A stretch of DNA of 64,000 bases from Dermatemys mawii (GCA_007922305.1 ML677374.1:6025991-6089990); one strand, 5' to 3'; positions 43,191-56,084 are shown, counted from the first letter of the stretch. A program made the numbers and translations. The notes: generated from the letters alone by a model not told the origin.

Positions 43191-44389
43191 AATCTGTGTG
43201 TTGTGTTGAATTCTTGACATTTTACTTTTATTTGGCCCCATTTTCAAAGGTCCTGAGCACTTACATTTCCTATGGCAAACCAGGGAAGATGTGGGTGCTC
43301 AGCATCCCTGCAACAGATTGTTTATGCTTAATTATATTCCCCCCCCCCCCAACTCTTAATTGAGAATATAAAACCCTGGACAAGCAAACTGTTATTATTT
43401 TGTGAAACACAGCTTTGGAACTCAGATTCTTTGTAGTGATCAAATTTAAAGGTGAGAGCTTTCTGTTAGATGACATGGAAACAACTGGTTGCCAGAGAGG
43501 AGTAATGCTTTTCTGGTAGATATATAGCATTTTAGTTTCCTATGCAGAATGAGTCAGTTTTAATACAGTAATAAAAAAGGCTAGGGATAAAGAAAGGTTC
43601 ATATGAATCTTTTCCCTGTATTTCAGGTTGTTATTAAGGAAAACCCTTGTTCTGTCCATTAGGTGGTGCCCACTGTGCATTTTTGCATTTGTGGAGGAAA
43701 GAAAGATTCTAGAGGCTTAGAAGCAACCAAAATCCATCCTTGTTAACATCAGGAGAGGAGAATAAAGCCATGTCTTTATTCTTGTCATATAGGTAGGTAT
43801 ATATATTTTTCTATGTATTAACTGATTTTTGGATGTAATTAATCGGTAAGGGGAGGCAAATCTTTAGGTTTGATTTGATCTTGTATGTATGCTGAGAAAT
43901 GACTTGTAATTTCAAGTATAAGACTAGTAAAGCAAAGTTACACATTAACAAAGAGGCCGTTGTAAATAACGTGAACATGTTTGACAATTATTTTGCCCAT
44001 TTCCGTAAGGTTCCAAAAGTACTTTGCAGACACTACGCCTACAGCAATTCTGATACACAATTATAGGTGAGTGGAGATTGATGGGAACTTTGGAACATTA
44101 GATTGTTGTATTATCCTCCTGTTGTTATTGTTTATTGCCACCCAGGTCCTGTCTGTTGGGAAGCCCCAATTCTGTCTTCCTGATATCACAGTATGCTGAT
44201 GTGTAAACTGTGGCTTCCCACTATCACAGAGGGAAGAAATGCATTTGGAAGTGAGAGGATATAAAGGTCAGAATGTGAGACTTTAGAGCCAAATCTTGCT
44301 GCTCTTACCCTGAGAAGTCAGTCATGCCTACTCACATGCGGAAGCCTACCAGAAGTTGACTTGAAGTTTGTGAAGAGCTTAAAGGTGGA

Positions 44390-44560
44390 GAAAGACCTAT
44401 TAGGTCTCTCTGGCCAGTCCATAATTGTTCCCTATTGTATGTACAGTTGCAAGGGCTTTGTCCAGTCTTGTTTTCAAATGTGTCACTCAGTGAGGTTTCC
44501 ACCAGTTCTCTTGGTAGATTATTCCATAGGTTTTATAGATCTCACTAGTAGTTTGCAAAT
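44390..44560 (+). repeat. CR1-type fragment
   Basis: GTCTTGTTTTCAAATGTGTC, GAGGTTTCCACCAGTTCTCT and GGTAGATTATTCCATAGG are CR1 blocks. Confidence 0.6.
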
Positions 44561-46807
44561 GCATATCAAAAATAAGAAACTGTCATTGTTTATCTTGTCA
44601 TTTACTTGCATTTACCAAAAGGGATGACAGACTCCTTGCTGCCGCCTCTGTTTTTTCTCATTTTTGTGCTCTCTCACTCTTTTGTGCTCTTTTTGGTAAT
44701 CTGATTTGGCAACAGAGGATCAGAGGACAAGGGATGGCTGTGGCATATAGTGTACAATTCATGGTAGCAACATTGCTTTTTAATTTTTTTAATAGATCTG
44801 TGTATTTAACACATTGCTGGATCTCTGTGGAAATGCATCTGGTGTGCTAGTGACCACTTTAAGTCTAATGCAGACAGAGGGTAGGGGTATGAATCAACAT
44901 GCATGTGTACACATGTAAGTGGGCGTGATTCAGAATGCCAGCTCCAGAAATACACTGAGTACTGAGAATTACATATCTTTTCCTGTATTTATATGTGCTG
45001 TATTAAAGGTATTGTAAGCATATTAACTCCTAATCGGGACTGCGTTCTCTGTTCTCTAGGGTTCTTCCTATCCAAATCCCCATGGAGGGAGGGTCATTTG
45101 ATACTCTTACTCTTGTATCTCTGTGCTGAGAGGCATGACCTTTCACTGTAGCTGTTGACCAGGCGGATGGCATAGTCACGATCATTTGCCTTCAGAATTT
45201 CTCTCCATATTTTGACCCCTATCTTGCAAGATGCTGAAAGCTTCTTAAGAAGCACTGAGCACCCTTCAACCCCAATGAGATCAACAGGAGACAAGGGTCT
45301 TTGTCTCCCTGGCAGGATCATGCCCTTTGAGACAGAGCTCTGTGCTATCTCATTTGCCCCCTGATTTAATAAATGCTCTTCATTAATTGGATCATTGCCT
45401 TCTTCTCCAGTTAATTTCCTGGGTATTTTTAAATGTTAAAATGTAGTTTTTATAGTCTTTCATTATTTTTAGCCTTGAGCTTGAATATAATTGTCCCTGT
45501 AATGTAACTGTAAAAAACTCCCAGCTTCATATCGTAAAGGAAGTTATTAATTGTCATTTTTGTGTACATCTGCAAGATCAAAACATGTTGGCTGATTACT
45601 TCTGTTTGTACATACCATCTCTTTGATACTTCGATATGAATAACGTGAGTGTGTAATTTGAAAGTCAATTCTTCCCTCCCTGCTGCTTGTCATGGATTAT
45701 TTTCAGGAACATATTTACCAAATTGATTTTAAAATTTAGTAATTGCCCTTCTGCAATGATTTTTCAATAGTCAAAGTGTCTAAACACACTGGCAAAATAT
45801 TTTCCTTATTAGTTCAGTAGATACTTCATGGACATCGTGTCTTTGCTCAGACAAAGCTGAGTACATCTGTTTCATGCCCAATCTTCACTGTTCAAGGGAA
45901 GTATTATTTAAAGGGACTCCTTTAATTTATTTTAAGCCCCAAATTTAGGTTTTGTGCTTTAAACAGAAACCAAAAAACTCCACAACCCAAAACCTCTTTC
46001 TAAAAATCAAATATTTACCTCAATGAGATGTTAGTGCCAACGTTAGTGCCAACACAAAATTGCACATACACAAAGGGAGGCTACTTCTAAAAATACAAAT
46101 ATATTTTATTTTCAGTTGAACAATTTTAAATTTTTAAAATTCATTTAATTATTTCCCCGCTCCCACCGTCCTATGTTAGGAATCTGACCAATATTGTTTT
46201 AGTGCAGGAGAACTGCCTTGACTGTAAAGTGAAAGGGAAACTGTTCCATTTTCATTGCTCAAAGTGAATGAAGCGCAGAAGGTAAACAGACCGTGCAAAT
46301 GGTGAAAAGTAAAGGAGGTTTGAAGGCTGAGAATGTCAAAGCTGCCTAAGGGATCTGGACACTCAAATTCCATTAATTGTAATGGGCCCAATTCAGGAAA
46401 GCATATAAGAATGTGCTTATACCTTAAAACTCTCCAAAAAGTTGTCAGTGATTAGGCGGCTGTTGAGCTGAGACCACTGCCCATCATGCTGGCCTATATT
46501 GTCTCCTGGTGCTCTCACATCTGTCTGTATCCACCTGTAGTGTCTTGCCATATACTTAAGAGTGTAAATACTTTGGGGGAGGAACCATCGTTTTGGTTTT
46601 TTGTACAGCACCTTGCGGTCCTGATCTATGACTGGCAACTGAACACTGCTGCAAGACAAGTAATAATACTTACGTCCCTTCCTGTTCAAGAAAGTACTTA
46701 AGCATGTGCTTCAGGTGCGTGGACTTCAATGGAACTTAGGTCTATGCAGAAAGCTGAACACATAGTTAAATTCTTTGCCTAACTGGGGCTGCTGTGTCCA
46801 AGTCTCT

Positions 46808-47023
46808 TTGGATATGTCTGCAAGGCCATAAAACTATCTTAGGCTTGTGGGGTTTGGGCTGGAGGGCTGTAAAATTGCAGTGTAGACGTACAGGCTCGGG
46901 ACCTTCCAACCTGCGCCTGCACATCTCCTCTGCAGTTTTATAGCTCTGCAGTCAGAGCCCCTTGTGTCTGAGTCAGCTGACATGGCCAGCTGTGGGAATT
47001 TTGCTGCAGTGCAGCCATACCCT
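46808..47023. mobile_element. MITE-like element, relative of 20283
   Basis: The ends GGATATGTCTGCAAGGCC and GCAGTGCAGCCATACCCT are inverted relatives. Inside are GTGTAGACGTACAGGCTCG and GAGTCAGCTGACATGGCC, which also occur in the element at 20283. Confidence 0.5.
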
Positions 47024-48147
47024 CAGGATTCTTTGAACATCTCTGCCTACGTGTTCTTTCAGGCTTAATCCGGTAAAGTTTTGTATCTATAATTCAGTGA
47101 GGGATTTAAAACTAGATAGCATTTTTTTGGATCTTGGTAGTGCCGCCGCTTAACAAACTTACAGTGCATATCAAATTCTTGTTTCCCGTTATATCTTAAA
47201 AGGGATATAGATGTCATATTTGTTTCAGATATGTCATAGCTGTTTAGTGCACAAAGTTCTCTGAGTTTTCCATTTACCCAGTGCCTGCGCTCTACCTGTC
47301 TATATAGTGCACAAAGCGGATGTATATTTTTTTTGCCGCAATTCTAACATACTCTTGATAGCCTCTAAGCTTACTAATCAAGCTGCAACACTGAGCCTGT
47401 TGTGCTAGGCCTGTTTTTATTGGTTTTTACACAATTAAAATTTCTAAGACAGATGGAAAATGCCCCACCGAACTCCAGTGCTCTGCCTAATGCTGGGTTA
47501 AATTCAGCCTGGGTGTAACACCGTTCTCTTAACTTTAGAAGGGTTAATAGTCACTTCCACTTGGTTTGACTTTGGCTCCTTGTTCAGTGTTTTGATAGCT
47601 GTACAAGGAAGTTTACATATACATACCCCATCTCTCATGCATATGATTAACTCTGCATGTTAATTTCTTTGAGGCTGACACCTGTCCCTTTTCAGAGGTG
47701 ATGCCAATTAACCTTCTCCCTCTAAACCCTAAAGTATGCAAACACGAAATGTGAAAACAACATACACACAATGCCCCCAGCTCCAAGATGGGAACAAATC
47801 TTAGCTTGGTTTTTTTCTTTTTCTTTTTTTTTTTGTGTGTGGAAATTTAAAAATGATTTTGCGGTAACTTGTCTAGTTGTTTGTTTTCTGATTTGAAGTG
47901 TAAAGTCTAGAAATCAGTGTAACATGATTCTTTTTTTTTTTTTTTGAGAGGATGACTGGTTAATGTTACCAAAATACTTACGTTCCAATTCTGCACTGAG
48001 AGCTGCTAGTGCAGATTCCTGTGCTCATATAGATTCCCACTGAGACTCCCCATGGATGCATGCTTTTGGATCTAATGCTGGATTAGTACTTAGGTCCTGA
48101 TTCAGCAGTCTGTGACTATTCACATTGACTTCACTGGCACTAAGCTA

Positions 48148-48302
48148 AATGGGCCAGATTTTTAAAGGTATTTAAGTGTCTAAAGATGCAGATAGGTGCC
48201 TAGTGAGATTTTCAAAAGTTCCTAGATGTCCGTCTCCCATTGAAAATCCCAGTAGGTGTCTGTCTGCAACTTTAGTAGTCTAAATACCTTTAAAAACCTG
48301 GT
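48148..48302. repeat. 150-bp imperfect palindrome
   Basis: The left arm GGCCAGATTTTTAAAGGTAT ... GTGCCTAGTGAGATTTTC and the right arm GAAAATCCCAGTAGGTGTC ... ATACCTTTAAAAACCTGG are reverse complements over about 65 bp each, with substitutions. The centre is CTCCCATTG near 48234. Confidence 0.75.
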
Positions 48303-48639
48303 CTCGTATTTCCTCCATCCAATCAATGAGAGTTGAGAAGATTTAGCACGTCCCAGAATTGAGCCCTTAAAGAGCTTCTTAAAAAGTTCCTCTTCCTACT
48401 TTTTTCTGGAGCTGTTTTCAAGAAAGTTACATAGTCATTATTTTGTTAGCCGTATCATGTTTGTTAAACCCAACGCCCACCCATTCAATATACCAGCTCC
48501 CCACCATTGTTAATTGTCCCAAGTTTGTGTCAGCCTTATAAAGAGGCGGTGATGAAAATATTGCTTGTTGATTCATTCTGCAAACTGTTCTTCCTGAAAA
48601 AATGATACCTCTGGGTACTGTGTTGAATCCTCCAGCCGC

Positions 48640-49330
48640 ACTGTAGTGATAATCGGAGTTTGTAAATGTAATCAACCTTGAGGTCTTGTTACTTCCACAG
48701 GTGCAATTAACATTACCATCTGCTAATCCATGATTAATGATGTTTACAAATATGCTACAACATGTTAAAATGTGCCTGTACTCTTTCTCCCCCTTCACTT
48801 TGTGTGTGTGTGTTACCATTAGAAGTGGGAGCACGGAAGGAATTTCCCGGTGGAGGGTTCTCAATACTCCGCCATTAATTCACAGGACATTTTGTTTTCA
48901 TTATTTAAAAGTGCTGTTAAACTCCAAACCAGCTGCAGGAATGACAAGTTCAAATCAAAAGGTCGCTGCCGCTAAATGGTATTTAATTGCGTAGGGGTTG
49001 GGGCATTAACTGATGAATCTGAATAATAAAACTTTGTTGGAAGCGACATATGGCGTGGTTTAAAGTAAATTTTTATTGATCATCCCACAACTGATGTGTT
49101 AATGAAATGGCAGTGTTCGCTTTGAGTTTGATATTGATGTTGAGTTTTAATAATGTCACACAGGAATATAGTGGCACATGGCTTTTAATGGGAGCTTTTA
49201 TAAAAAAAAAGTTGTTTTTTATTAGTTGCCTTTTTCTTTTTAACAAACAAAGGAATGTATTACAGGTCAAATACATGTCCTCCAGATCTATGTTTATGTA
49301 ATTTTTCTATAATTGGTAGAAGCATTAGAC
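48640..49330. promoter_or_regulatory. Repeat-free AT-rich stretch with many ATTA/TAAT sites, enhancer candidate
   Basis: I recognise no repeat here. Homeodomain-type cores are dense: GATTAATGATG, CCATTAATTCAC, GTATTTAATTGCG, GGCATTAACTG and TGTTAATGAAATG, with an ATTGAT at 49075-49080. By synteny LHX1 lies downstream, and its desert is expected to hold enhancers. This is inference from composition only. Confidence 0.25.
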
Positions 49331-49854
49331 AGCCGTTGTATTTGCCAGTGAAACTTGTTAAGTTACCATGATATTGAAGTGTGATATTATTCTCTGTAAG
49401 ACTTGTGTTACTCAAATATTGTATGCAATAAGTTTTTGTTTGCTACAGACATATTTTTGTTATACACTGGGTATATGTATGGAATATTTCACCAATATTA
49501 GCTTTAAGGAACATTCATTTTTAACACACAAGGTCAAAACATTATTTGGTTACATGGGAAGGTTGTTGAACCTCACTATCCTTCAGTTTCACCATTGGTA
49601 AAGTAAGGATATTATAAGGCTAAAATACAAGAAGTTTGGGGTTTTCAAGAGAGTTTAGGGGAGTCTGGCACCTAGCTCTCATTGAATTCTCAGTGCAATT
49701 TGGGCATCTAATTCTCCTAAGTTATTTGAAAAATCCCTGCCTAATGTTTGTAAATTGATCTGAGATCCTCAGATGGAAGTTGCTATGGAAATACATATTA
49801 TTATGCCCTCAGTTACTAGGTTTACCAGAGTCTATTAAGAAAGCAAGTAATACA

Positions 49855-50032
49855 GAATTATAGAAATATAGGGCTGGAAGAGACTTTGAGAGGTCATCAA
49901 GTTCTAGCCCCCAGCACTGAGAAAGGACCAAAAAAACCCTAGACCATCCCTGACAGGTGTCTGTCCAACCTGTTCTTAAAAACCTCAAATGATGGGGATT
50001 CTACAACCTCCCTTGGAAGATCTGTTGTGCTT
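49855..50032 (+). repeat. CR1 fragment
   Basis: GGGCTGGAAGAGACTTTGAG, AGGTCATCAAGTTCTAGCCC, CATCCCTGACAGGTGTCTGT and GATGGGGATTCTACAACC are standard CR1 text in order. Confidence 0.85.
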
Positions 50033-50904
50033 AAGTTTTCGGAACATGGTATGTAGTACACTTACTGTAGCTGAACATTGTTTGCATTGATTTGCATCAC
50101 CTAGTGTACTATTTTGTTTTAAAGTTGTTTGTGGTTAATCGATATGGTAATTAAGTGTGTGACCAGCCATACTAAACGGTTGTTTGGTGACTCACATTGA
50201 GGATATTCATTGTTCATGTGTCTGAAATCAGATCTGGTACCATTCTTCTGCATAGAACAAATTACATCCTCAGACCAGTTTGATGTCAGTGCAAGAACAT
50301 CATTGGTTATTGTCCTGTTCAGATTGGGTCTGATCCTGTGTCCATCATAAGTGAATGTCACTTAAACGGACAAAAAATTATTACTGACCTAAATGGATGC
50401 AAGACCAGACCCTAGTCTTTTTTGGATCCAATGCAGATTTAGTAAAAATATAAATGGAAGGTGTTTACAGTTCTCCCACTCAGATCAAATTGGCCCCAAG
50501 GGTTGACTTAGTGTCTAGATTGTCCCCATATTGATGAGGATGAAGTGGAAGCACAATGAGATTAAATGATATCTGAATCCAATCTGATCTCAATCTGGAA
50601 GTTCATGAGAAAAATGCTACCATGCCTGTTCAGATCATAATGAACCCAGGAATCAATCTTTGTTCCTCAAGGAAACTCGTAGTTAATCCTAAACTACCAT
50701 GAGATGAATTTTCCTTTGAGACTGGCTTGGTTCCAGAAAGTCAGTACGATTCACACCCATGTAAAACTAGGTATAAATGAGAGGCGAATCATATCCCAAG
50801 AGCCTGTGAAATGGTGTATTTTGAATGTAGCTAGTTTTTGTTCCTGGGATTGTTTTAGCAGTGAACAAATCCCAGTACTAGAGTAAAAATGGGAGAAAGG
50901 AAGC

Positions 50905-51112
50905 ATGGTACCGTAGTGTGGCTGCTAGCCTGGGCCTTAGGAGACTGGGTTCACTTTACTATTCTGTTATAGACGTATGGTGTGACTGAGGGCAAGTCAT
51001 TCATTCTTTCTGTGCCTCAACTCCCCATCTGTAAAATGGAGCTAATAGCACTGCCCTACGTCTCAGGGGTCTGGTGAGGATAAAGAGTACAAGACGCTCA
51101 GAAACTATATCA
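50905..51112 (+). repeat. CORE-SINE
   Basis: GCATGGTACCGTAGTGTGG, GGCAAGTCATTCATTC, CATCTGTAAAATGGAGC and CTCAGGGGTCTGGTGAGG follow the SINE order. Confidence 0.7.
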
Positions 51113-51113
51113 A

Positions 51114-51258
51114 GAATCAGAGAGGTAGCTGTGTTAGTCTGGGTTTGCAGAAGCGACAAAGAGTCCTGTGGCACCTTAAAGACTAACTAAAGTATTGAAG
51201 CATAAGCTTTCATGGGCTAGTACACACTTTGTCGGATGCGCATCCAACGAAATGGATA
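51114..51258 (-). mobile_element. Penelope-like (or similar) repeat with hammerhead-like motif
   Basis: It contains GTAGCTGTGTTAGTCTGGG, GCGACAAAGAGTCCTGTGGC, ACCTTAAAGACTAACTAAAG and AGCATAAGCTTTCATGGGC, and ends in a GGATGCGCATCC palindrome. On the - strand, CCGACAAAG, a weak stem region and ATGAAAGC lie in the order of a type I hammerhead core. I assign it to Penelope-like elements from memory of reptile repeats and from that motif, not from a search. Confidence 0.5.
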
Positions 51259-52348
51259 CTACCTCATCATGACAAATATCTGAAAGAAAGTGCATGTCTG
51301 TTTGTCCCTCCATCTATCACCCTAGTGCCCTTCATAAAAAGTAATACCTGCTAAAGTATGGAGAGATGCAACAATTGTGCCTTCTGAGCTCGGTAAAAAT
51401 AGCTGTTGATAGATTCTGAATTGTGGAAAATGCTTCTTTTCTTTAATGCTAGATTTATTCTACTAACAAACTATGTATATTTAGAGTAAGTGCAGCGTAT
51501 GGCACTCATTCAAACCAGCAGTCTTGGACATAACACACTGGAGTTCCAATATAATTACCCTTCATTTGTCTTTTTTCTGACTTGGCTTTTTTTCCCCCAC
51601 ATGTAAAATGGAGTGTGCATTACTGGTCTATGTCTATTAAGCAATCACTCCTTATTTGCCTAGCATGTGACTTAAAATATGGCGAAAGGTAATTGAGTTG
51701 CACTTAATGCTTGCTTATAATCAATAGTTTATATATTTTAAAGTGTAACAATGCAGTATGAATTTGATGCAAAGTTAATGCTGCCAGGTTTTTTTTTTTC
51801 CGTCGGCCTGTTTTAGAAGCTGCAAAATCAGCAGAGTTTTTCATGTGCTCAATAAGTGAGAGATCAGCTGTTTTCTTTGAATATCTAAAAATGTGGTCCC
51901 TTACATCATGTAGAATAGATACTAAGATCCTGGAGCTTCTGTTCCTGTGGGTGCCAGTTTCACAGAGCAAAAGATCTACTAGCCCCAGTTCAGCAAATGT
52001 ATACATCTTAAACATTTTACAAAAAATGTCTCAGGGTAAAGATTTTTGTTCTTAATCCAAATGTCTTGAACTGTTGGAAAATAACATTCAGGTCAAGGAT
52101 TATTAACATTGTAGCTGCTTTGGACACTGATTGTACAAATTTATCGACTCACTAAAAAAGTTGCATTACTGTGATGAGGGCATATGTGTGCAGATGGATT
52201 ATAATACTTGGCACTAATATTTATTTAGATTTATGCAGAATTAAAAAGGGGCTCCTACTGCAGGGTCAATGAGGGTCTTATATAGACTACAGAAACAAGT
52301 CACAACTGTAAAACATCAAACTCCTTTCTCCCTAAAATCTGATTTCCT

Positions 52349-52370
52349 TTAAAAAAAAAAAAAAAAAAAA
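52349..52370. repeat. Poly-A run
   Basis: About 22 A residues are unbroken. It may be a retroposon tail, but no body is recognisable upstream. Confidence 0.9.
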
Positions 52371-52634
52371 GCACAACCCTTTCTGGAGCATCAAGCGCAA
52401 GTAGATGCATCTTGTAATGTGTGCCCTGAAGGTTAGGAGTCCTGGGCTATTTAGGACTGAGAATAGCTTGTTGTAAAGAAAGAGCCACTCACAGAGCATG
52501 CTCTATTAGCTCATGCTTCTTTAAATTGAGATATATTAATAGCTACCTAGTGTGTATGTATAACATATGTAAATGTGTGTGTGTGCGCATGTGTTTAAGG
52601 TGTATAATTGCTTTTTAACTCAAAGTTCTTCACA

Positions 52635-52800
52635 AAGAAGGCTGAGTATGATCATTATCATTTCACAGATGGAGCAAGAGAGGCACAGAGGGGTGAAACG
52701 ATCTCCCCGAGGGCATGAGTGAGTCAGTGTCAGAGCTGTGAATAAAATCCAGGTCTCCAGACTCACCTTCCCTTGCCCTTTTCACTGCACCCTCCCACCC
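52635..52800 (-). repeat. CORE-SINE/MIR, reverse orientation
   Basis: ATTTCACAGATGGAGCAAGA, GAGGCACAGAGGGGTGAAAC and CCAGGTCTCCAGACTCACC form the reversed core and head. Confidence 0.75.
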
Positions 52801-52914
52801 CTTCAAAACTGCTCGTGAGGTGAGTGCATCCCGGCAAAAATGTTATACCCTGAGAGTTGATATCAAAGCATGCGTTACTGTCAGCAGAATTCAGGTGCCA
52901 TTGAGTAAGGTCTC

Positions 52915-52929
52915 ACCGCCCCCTGCTGC
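52915..52929 (-). promoter_or_regulatory. CTCF-type motif, 14 of 15
   Basis: The - strand reads GCAGCAGGGGGCGGT against CCASYAGRKGGCRSY, with one mismatch at the first base. Its orientation faces the + strand motif at 24051. Confidence 0.5.
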
Positions 52930-53144
52930 CCCAGGAAGGCAACCACGTCTCCACATCCAGCTTTACTTTCACCTCCTCCACCTGTCACTTGTTTGGATCA
53001 TTCTCAGAGAGATTTTCCCTCTTACACAGACGTCTTGCAGTTAATATCACGGAGAAGGCATGATGAATTTTCTTCCCCCTAGTGTTGTTCCTGCAGCCTC
53101 ATTGTTTAAGGTGGTCATCTTGACTGATCTGCTGCCTAAGGTGG

Positions 53145-53400
53145 TGGTGTCCAATGGTTATAGTAAGGGTCTGGGAGTGCTGGGTTCTGTTCCTAGTTTT
53201 GCCACTGCCTTCATGTGACCGGGGCTATGTGACTCTTCTCTGTCCTGATTTTACCATCTAGATGATAAAATTTACTTACCTCACTGGCAAGGGTGGTGTG
53301 TGTGTATGTGTATGTTGTGAGGCTTAATTAATGTTTGTATAGGGCGTTGAGATCCTCAGATGGAAGATGCGATAGTTGTGCAAAGTGTTATAATGAATGA
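53145..53400 (+). repeat. CORE-SINE
   Basis: GGTGGTGTCCAATGGTTATA, GGGTCTGGGAGTGCTGGG and GGCGTTGAGATCCTCAGATG follow head-to-tail order, with an inserted GT-rich run near 53294. Confidence 0.65.
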
Positions 53401-55319
53401 AATATTTGATCAGTTATTGGCGAAATCTTTAGTTGCCCCTCCTTGCAGGAGCAAATAGGTGGGAAAATTGTACTTTGGCTTTATTGAAAACCAGTTTTCC
53501 CCTGCAGAAACCGAACCTGGTATTCAAATCTTTAGGATGTCCAGATTCTAAGATGGCCAGCAATATCCATTTTACATACCCAAGTGGTTTAGAGTCTCTC
53601 ATTAAATGGCCCACGTTTGTAAACTAGGCCCTCAGTTTGTCATTTAGAGGGGCCACTCATTCCCTCTAGACTAGTTGCCACCACTATATCAGCTCCTGGT
53701 GAACACCTGTATTCTTGTGCGGCTAGTTTGGTAAATTTCATGTTTTACTTCTTTGTACATTTCATGATGAGTCATCTGAGTGTTGGAGAGAGTCAAAAGA
53801 GGTAGGAGCAGAAAAGTGCAATGTGGTTGCTGCATGGAATAGAGGACTTCTATGTTTTAGGTGTGGAAGAAGGATACAAAGCAAATATGGAATGAAGTGG
53901 AACTGGCAGAGCACCTGGCCAGAGGGGGCAATGAGAGCTGAGATGTAGGCAGGGGAAGAGATGTCTAGAGCAGTGAAGGTGAGGTCTAGGAGCTGGAGGT
54001 TATATATAGTTTGATCAGCATATATAAAATGGCAAAGTGAACCAAATGTTGTCATTGTGCATGCTGGGAACGATGCCTTGCATTTCTGCAGTGTGATCAG
54101 GCAAATCTACATAGTGTAATTTAGTAACCGGAAGGAAAATTGCTCGTGCCCCTTTCCTTGGCTTTCCATGTGGGATTATTATTGTGACATAAACACCACC
54201 AAATTGTGCATCAATTCCGAAGAGTTGAGTAGTTTTGCAATCTCTCACAAAAATTCTCTAAAAGCCCAAATAACATTGGTGTACATAGACTAAGAACCTC
54301 ATTTCCCCCTAAAAAAATAATCTGCATTTTTCCAAATGGATCATAGGTGAATTGGCAGCATTATAATATTTAAAAGTGACTGGGGATGCAAGTATGATGT
54401 GCTAGGATTTGTATTACCCAGCAGAATAAATTAGGCAGCAGTGTCTGTCAACATGTTCACAGCTTCACCTAGCCTCATTAGCACCTCTCAGCAAAGCAGC
54501 ACTTGTTCAAACTATATCACAAATATTTTACTTTAGATTTCATCTGTGCCTAATATACATTTTGATATAAACAAAGGTACTAAATGGCCTTTCAGATCCT
54601 TTCTTAATACCTTTTTTAATAGATGGTCCTGAATTAAAAACACATGTATGTGACTTTAAGAATTTTCTAAGTGATACTGTAAACCTATTGTAAAGTAGGA
54701 TTTCTTCTTGCAAAATTATTTTAATGAGGTTCTGGTTTATTTTCTGGGTATATTTTACGTATTTAATTCTCTAGAGGGGTTTTCAGAGGCAGCATCTCAT
54801 TTTCAATGCCAGGGAAAACTACCTTTCTGAAATGCATGGAGGGAAAAAAAACAAACAACCCACCACCAGAGGAAAATGTATGAGATAAGAATAGACTTAA
54901 AAAGCTTTGAGGTGGTTTATGGCTTCCCTTGAAAGAGTAACAGTTTGTGTATTTTTGTTATGGTGCAGTTTAATGGTGCTTGCAGAAAAAAAATAAGGTA
55001 GAAATGGAAATATTAAACCAGGAACTCGAATGTGCTTATTTTAGTTACTAGTGTTACCTGGGGAAAATGTACTCAGAGTTCTTTATCTAGTCTAAATGTT
55101 TGCCTTTGTAAAAGGAAGGGCCGTTAGCACCTTGCAAGATCAGGCCCTATGTAAAAACATTCCCATGTATTCCAACACCTTGCAGGGGGTGGCATAACTG
55201 GAAGTTAATTTTTTTTCTCCCCCACTTCTCTCTGCTTTACACCAAGTACTGTAGTAATTCTGACTGGATCCCATTCCAAATTCCCGGTTTGATTCCTGCT
55301 GGTGTCTCCCTGCACCCCT

Positions 55320-55500
55320 TTAAAAGATTGATCAATGGCTTAACCTCCAGCCATTACAAGTTGCGCTTTGACTTTCTCTTAAAGTTCGTGCAGTGTTTTG
55401 ATCTTTGATTGTTATATGGAGAGTGCGGAGCTGGCTCATGCTCCGCCCTGCACGCTATTTTGTTTAGATTAGATGCTGCTTTTGCATCTCGCCTTGTGTT
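55320..55500. promoter_or_regulatory. Enhancer candidate with TCF-type and ATTGATCAAT sites
   Basis: The palindrome ATTGATCAAT lies at 55327-55336. A TCF/LEF-type core (ATCAAAG on the - strand) lies in GATCTTTGAT at 55400-55409. Neighbouring TTGATT and GATTAGAT cores are present, and no repeat is recognised. The functional role is inference. Confidence 0.2.
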
Positions 55501-56084
55501 TTTAAGGGACCTGAGATGCTCCAAGTGGTTTTGTCTCTGAATTCTTTTGGAGACGGCTCCGTTGGCTCTCCTTGGGTCTTACTGCCAGTTCCAGTAACAG
55601 ATGTTTAAATTGTCTAATCCAAGGCTGCTGGATTGCTATTGCCCAGGGTCCAATAGAGTTTCTAGGACGTGCTGTTGTCTGGGTTGTCATGCACACAAAT
55701 CTCATGCACCCCTCCAGTGACCCACATGCCTGCGGAGGGTAAAGCTCTGGAAAGCAGGCGATTTTCTGACAGGGAGACAGAAAGGGGGCTTGTTGCCCAT
55801 TTTAAAAAATCTTTTTTCCACCTGTTCTTTGTAGTTTTTTTCTTGCTCTTTCCCTTTTCTTTGATTCTTTTGGGGGCATCTCTCCTCTCGACTCCCCACT
55901 CTCCATTTGTTGCTGCTTTATTTTGTGCCTTTCCCTCTGCCTCCTTCCTGTATTATTATTGTGAATTTTGGAGGGGGCAGGATTCCTTCTAACCTCTCTG
56001 CTTGCTTTTGTACACTCTTTGCAGGCAGAGCAGCTCAGTGGAAGGGCTGAAAAGGGCTAGTCCTCACATCCTGAGATAGGCCAT

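Larger units (their letters stand above)
40846..48600. other. Gene desert, first part
   Basis: No exon is recognisable. It has scattered repeats listed separately and otherwise unassigned AT-rich sequence. I see nothing specific in 43200-44380 apart from a 10-base C run (43341-43350), or in 44600-46370. Confidence 0.7.
48601..56000. other. Gene desert, middle part
   Basis: No exon is recognisable. It has CORE-SINE, CR1 and other repeats, a poly-A run (52349-52370), a CTCF-type motif, and repeat-free AT-rich stretches at 48640-49330 and 55320-55500. I see nothing specific in 51300-52330 or 53640-55230. Confidence 0.7.

Noticed and set aside
43656..43670. Possible third CTCF-type site (CCATTAGGTGGTGCC)
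   Set aside because: It has two mismatches at informative positions, which is too weak to report as a site.
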